Positions 59,566-64,000 of a DNA stretch of 64,000 nucleotides are shown in pieces (position 1 is the stretch's first letter; each line of letters starts with the position of its first letter). Under the pieces are notes generated by a model, which saw only the letters and a program-made list of their open reading frames with translations, made no database searches and had not been told where the DNA came from. Both the position numbers and the translations under genes were made by a program. The DNA is from Udeniomyces pyricola (taxonomy: Eukaryota; Basidiomycota; Tremellomycetes; Cystofilobasidiales; Mrakiaceae): NCBI GenBank assembly GCA_039545295.1, contig BCIK01000030.1:124001-188000 (forward strand). Direction: 5' to 3'.

Positions 59566-62500
59566 TCAATGCCTCTGAATCTTCCCAGGACCTCCCCCCT
59601 CATACTCATCCCCACCCCCTCCACCTCCACTACCTCCTCCTGCCCCTGGACCGACCGCCGAAGACGAAGTCGGAGCCGCTCTCTTCAACCCTCTCCTTCT
59701 CCCATTCGCCAACAACCTTTCATTCGACGACGATCCAACCCCTGTTCCCCCTCCGACCACCCCACTTCCACCCGTCCCGTTGAGTAACCGCTGTTGTTGG
59801 TGAAGTTGAGCTTGACGCTGTTGGTTCTGAAGGGTAATCATGTGGAGTTGCTGGTTGAGCGATTGGATGGTCAACGTGATTTGCATCCGGTTTTGGACAG
59901 CTAGACAGAGGGGTTGGGAGGAAGACAGAAGGGAGGAGGTAGAAGAGAAGGAGAAGAAAGTCAAAGCAATCAAATCGTTTTAGTCAACGAGAAAACAAGA
60001 GGTTGACCGAGGCCAAAGATCCTCGACGTCGATTCTCTGCTGCTCCATCGATCATCTATATGAAGAGAAAGAGAGAGAGCAAGGGAGAAAGCAAGAGGAA
60101 GTTGGGGGGGGGGGGGAGAAGAAATCATGTCGACGTACAAAGCGTTGGACTTTGCATCATCATCATCATCTGAGCGATCTGCCTCTGCACGAGACCCGCG
60201 TCTGGAATCTGGGGCTGCTGCTGCTGCTGTCGCTGATGGAATGAACCGGACGAGGAACCAGCTTGGGAATTGGTTGTCGTACTATTGCCGGTGGTAGACG
60301 AGGAGGTGGAGGATGCCGGAGCTGTTGGGGGTGCAGAAGAGGTGCTAGTTGTCGTAGAGGCAGTGGGATTTGCAGAAGATGAAAGAGGGACGCTAGGTTT
60401 GGAAGGACCTGTTGGAATTTTCTGTCAGAATGAACGACGGGTCAGGAAAGAATGGAAAAGGGCGGAGGGGGTAGAAAAGAGGTTCCCGAAGAGTCAAAGG
60501 TGAGATTGGGAATTGAAAGCGAAGAAGACAATCAAAGTATTTGCAAACGTAAGTGATTTGAGGAAGAAAGAGAAAAGAAGAGGATGGCTTCTTCTAACGA
60601 CGATTCCCTCATGCAAGACGAACCTTGATCTCTCCACCTGGCGTTCCCGACCCGACTGCCGAATCCTCCTCTCTCCTCCTCTCAATCTCCGCTTTGATAA
60701 ACTCTGCCACCTTGGCTCTCATCTCTCTATCCCCAACCAATCGATCCAAACTCCCGATTCTTCCCCTCTTCCCTCCATCTGCTTTACACTCTCCATTCGG
60801 ACACTCAAAGTCGTGCTCCAAAAGCCAAGCTTGAATACATTCTTCGCAGTACGTCGTTTGGCAACAAGGCGTTTGAACGGGTTGGGTGAAGAGTTTCGTG
60901 CAGAGCGGACAGATGAGATCCGGATGGGTCGACGTAGGTGGAGTCTCACGGATCTCGGACTCGGTAAGAAGTTTGGGTTTAATGCGTTGTTTCTCCCAAG
61001 CGGCACTGAAATTATGTTGGCAAGAGCAAAGAAGGCGCGAGAGGAGTGGAAGGAGAAGGAGGAGGGGGGGGGGGCGTGTAAGAATCACATGTCAGCTACC
61101 GAGCTTTCCTCATCCGGGACTACCCAAACTCTTACCATCAGATGAGACCACCAAACAGATTCAGAAGAGGGACTCTAAATCAAATTCAGTGCTACTCACG
61201 AATCAGGTTCAGCAACGACGAAACCACCCTCGGGCGTAATCATGACACCTCCTGCGGCTCCTTCGGACCCAGCGGGGGCCTCGACGACCTTGAGGAAGCT
61301 TCGAGGAATACCTGTCGTTCGCTTGAACCGCGGACGGTTATCAAACTCCTTGTCTTCGTTGGTTGGGCAGGCTTGAATCCAGTGACCTGGAAATGGGGAG
61401 AAGAATGGCAAGTGAAAAAGGGAGAAAGGGGGTTAGGATTTGACCAGAAGATGACGTCATAAGAGGTGTTGAATCCTTAAAACGAGCACCCCAATCTGGA
61501 CCGGAAATCAAGTAACAATAGCACCGAACATACCCCTCTGGCCACACCGATAGCAGATGTAACCCGGTGGTAACGGTTTATCGGATTCGTAAGACTCCTG
61601 TTGGGCCTTGTTGTGACCGCCACCGTTCGAACCCGCGAAACCACCGCCACGACCGCCACCTCGACCACCCCGAGCAGAGTAAACTGGTGTATGGCTGAGA
61701 CGAAAAGACAGGCGAAGGGGATGACAAAGCCAAGAGCCGAACAGGATATGTCAGTCGCGCCAGTGTGAGGGAAAACCAAGAACCGGACAGGTGCTTCTCG
61801 AATAAACTTGTCATGCCAAAGAAAGCGTGTCATAGGTCCGGTGGGGTTCACAAACTCACCTCGCCATGTCTTCTTGAGCTTCTTGCCACTGGTTAGCTTC
61901 TGCTTGGAACATGGCAGCAATTTTGGCAGCTTCCTCTTCGCCTCCAACCGACGGGCCCGCGACGATAGCGGGCGCTGCGGCAGCGGGCTTTATGGGTGAG
62001 AGTTCGGACGAGGAGCCCCAGGAGGTGCGAAAGAGAGCGTCAGACGTTAAGATGGTATCGAAGGTCAAGTGTCGGAAGTGACGAGAGAAGGGAAAGAAGA
62101 AAGGGAACAGGTGGGAGATACATGCATGTCAGAAGCGGAGTCTTGGAGAACACTTTGAAACGATTACGCCAGACACTCTGTTTCTCTTCTATTCTTGTTC
62201 TCGGTTGAGATCACACATGAGGGAAAGAAAAGATGGATTGGGAAGCTCTTGATGTAAGAAAAGGAGATAGAAAGGAAGAAGAGAGGGATATAAAGAATCA
62301 TGTGCATCGCCAAACAGCGGGGAAGCATGGAAGCTGTGCTAACAGCCGCTGGGAACATGAAAACCAAAGACATCTAGATAGATACAGCAGATAAGGAAGA
62401 CAACAACACAGAGAGGAAACCTGGAAGGAAGATTGGATAGATAGAGGAGCGAACCAAGGAGTATTGCCAAGAATACTCTTTCAGAGACGTACCTTGTCAT

Positions 62501-63166
62501 CTCGACCGTCGAACCTCTTCTGCATATGCATACCCCCTGCCGCACCTCCGAATCCACCGCGCCCACCTCCAGTCGAGAAGCCGCCTCTTGCGGATGATCC
62601 GCCGGCCGCTCCAGCGCCCATCTTATGAGAGGATGAGCGGGAGGAGCCATCGTCGACACCGGCAATGTAGATGGCAGCGGTGCCTTTACCCGGACGCGAC
62701 GGCGGTAGACGACGCGCAATAACGGACGTCGAACGGGGGATCATGAAACCGTCGTCCTTGTACTCTATTTGAGGGAAGGGACAAAAAGATGAGCGAAACG
62801 CGATATCGAGCGTATGACGCGTTAGTAAGCTCAACTAGGCCGGAGAAGGGGGGGGGGGGTGTCCACAGCAATGAATCCTTATGCCACACCGCTTCTTGTC
62901 TTTGCCAGGGATGTCATGGCCGTCCTCAGCTGTGGAGCTGAGGTTTGAGATAGGTAGGTACATATGATACGTTGGGCAAGCGAGCGAGCGGACTGACCTT
63001 CCTCATTGCCGGCGTCATAGAGGCCAAGGTCAAAGTCCTTGCCATCGCCCATGTGGTTGGCAAGGATGATTTCCTTCTTGAGATCAAAGACGGAAATCCC
63101 GGTGCCATCGATGGGGAGGCGACTGTCTGTCTTTTGTGATTTGAAGCGGTAAAAGATACTAGACAT
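59566..63166 (-). CDS. MPE1: Cleavage and polyadenylation factor Mpe1 (DWNN, zinc knuckle, RING)
   Basis: A subunit of the mRNA 3'-end cleavage and polyadenylation factor, homologous to human RBBP6; nuclear. The start at 63166 opens the ubiquitin-like DWNN domain (MSSIFYRFKSQKTDSRLPID, GISVFDLKKEIILANHMGDG and KDFDLGLYDAGNEE). It continues in the next exon as EYKDDGFMIPRSTSVIARRL and then PPSRPGKGTAAIYI. A Gly-rich linker leads to EEAAKIAAMFQAEANQWQEA. The zinc knuckle is split by an intron: PLPPGYICYRCGQRG and HWIQACPTNEDKEFDNRPRF, a CX2CX4HX4C pattern. It is followed by TGIPRSFLKVV. The RING-type finger is ICPLCTKLFTQPVQTPCCQT, TYCEECIQAWLLEHDFECPN and GECK (around 60900). The tail has Ser/Thr/Gln-rich stretches, a Gln-rich coil (QQLHMITLQNQQRQAQLHQQ) and a basic NGRRRGLKR patch, ending IQRH at 59566. 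All three domains are complete. Confidence 0.95.
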
Positions 63167-63337
63167 GGTGGTTGGTTGGGTGGTGGTTGATGCGGTGGCG
63201 AGGCGAGGATGGTTTGTGTGTGGGTGAATGGATTTGATGCAAGTTAATGTGTATTTTATGATCGGTTTCCATAACCATCTGGCCGGAAATATACATCAAC
63301 CCAACGCATATACCCATCATCCACCACCCACCCCACC
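63167..63337. promoter_or_regulatory. Very short divergent promoter, MPE1 / p24 gene
   Basis: Only 171 bases lie between the two ATGs. It includes TGTATTTTATGATC (about 63250) and CATATACCCATCATCC (about 63306), each possibly serving one direction. Confidence 0.5.
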
Positions 63338-64000
63338 ATGCCTTCACCCACCCGTCTCTTCCTCCTCTTCATCCTCGCCCTCCTCCCCATAGCCAACGCC
63401 CTCCATTTCTATCTCGACGCAGCCGAAAACAAGTGTTTTCTCGAGGAGCTCCCCGTCGACACCATCGTCGAGGGTCCGTCCCAAGTCATCTTCTCCCCTT
63501 GGCGCCGTGCCCTCTCATCACCCCCATCGCCCAACTCAACTCACCCCTTGTTCTTACCTTTCATCAACCTTCAGGCCACTACAGCGCATTTGAGTGGAGT
63601 GATGACGCCCAAGGTGAGCATCATTCTCGGCCACGTTTCGCGCCGCCCTCGGCTCGTGATCTGTCTCATCGCCTACCTAACCCTTGCCGTCGCCCAATTC
63701 TACGACCGTCATGCTCACCACGTTTCTTACGCTTTCGATTTAACTCGCCTCTGGAACTACGCTAGACTTTGCTACTAACGAAGAGCTGGGCATCCAAGTG
63801 ACGGTCTTTGTGCGTAGCTGAACAAGAGAGGAACACACCTCATGTCAATCTTCGTTGACGCCTGCGGGATCGCCGCCAACACACGCATCCAAGTCGCGTC
63901 ACCCCCCCCCCCTCCCCCCTTTTAACGACGACCACGCTAGCGAGAGACAGATATCCTTCTTTGTGGTGCTGCATGGCTCATACTTCCTACGATATCTTCT
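63338..64000 (+). CDS. p24 (emp24/gp25L) cargo-receptor family protein, 5' part
   Basis: A type I membrane protein of COPI/COPII vesicles that cycles between ER and Golgi. The ATG at 63338 opens a signal peptide (MPSPTRLFLLFILALLPIAN, cleaved near ANA|LHF). The mature start LHFYLDAAENKCFLEELPVD is typical of the p24 alpha group (Erp1-like; CFxEExPxxT). Exon 1 is 63338-63473. Exon 2 (63575-63613) continues GHYSAFEWSDDAQ, and exon 3 (63766-63809) gives DFATNEELGIQVTVF, matching the GOLD-domain core. The rest (coiled coil, membrane span and cytosolic KKxx/FF tail) lies beyond the right edge, and the final 190 bases in the window seem intronic with a poly-C run near 63903. The group assignment rests on the first 60 residues only. 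Confidence 0.88.

Overview
The window is nuclear genomic sequence from a basidiomycete fungus, probably a yeast-like lineage. Almost every protein gene is cut by many short GT-AG introns (about 50-200 bases) with strong GTRNGT donors. The proteins are fungal in type: a Zn2Cys6 regulator, a velvet-domain protein, a DAL5-type permease, an Rds1-like ferritin-fold protein and Mpe1. I cannot name the species. The sequence is a draft: there are two runs of N (11243-11417 and 30865-30900), both beside low-complexity DNA.

Layout. 1-978: the start of a minus-strand, low-complexity protein that runs off the left edge. 1433-5835: a minus-strand Zn2Cys6 transcription factor. 8141-10840: a sugar transporter of the major facilitator superfamily (MFS), resolved into 11 exons. 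12699-15584: a convergent allantoate-permease-like MFS gene. 16177-18491: glutathione synthetase. 19128-23471: a three-repeat MYB regulator containing a 9-base exon. 24480-27901: a PlsC-type acyltransferase. 28713-30752: a secreted ferritin-fold Rds1-like protein. 32413-35163: a probable RRM-like, possibly mitochondrial protein. 35453-37876: ALG7. 38336-40731: COG8. 43396-46708: a velvet factor whose domain is split by a long insertion. 47415-49722: a degenerate G-domain-like protein. 50125-52009: an Mpv17/PMP22 membrane protein, resolved into 9 exons. 53032-56109: GPI transamidase subunit GAA1. 56341-58882: the SUMO E1 subunit AOS1. 59566-63166: the polyadenylation factor MPE1. 63338 to the right edge: the 5' part of a p24 cargo-receptor gene.

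The genes do not form one pathway. Several serve the early secretory route (ALG7 for N-glycan precursor, GAA1 for GPI anchoring, COG8 for Golgi tethering, p24 for ER-Golgi cargo), but they are interleaved with unrelated genes and nothing shows co-regulation. Divergent pairs share short promoters: GAA1/AOS1 (231 bases), MPE1/p24 (171 bases) and DAL5-like/GSH2 (592 bases). I found no CRISPR array, transposon, tRNA, rRNA or biosynthetic cluster, and no convincing new multi-gene system. The most unusual signals are gene-structural: micro-exons of 9, 14, 17, 21 and 35 bases that hide conserved residues from simple ORF reading, a probable GC-AG intron, a velvet domain with an insertion of roughly 370 residues, and a duplicated promoter segment beside an assembly gap.
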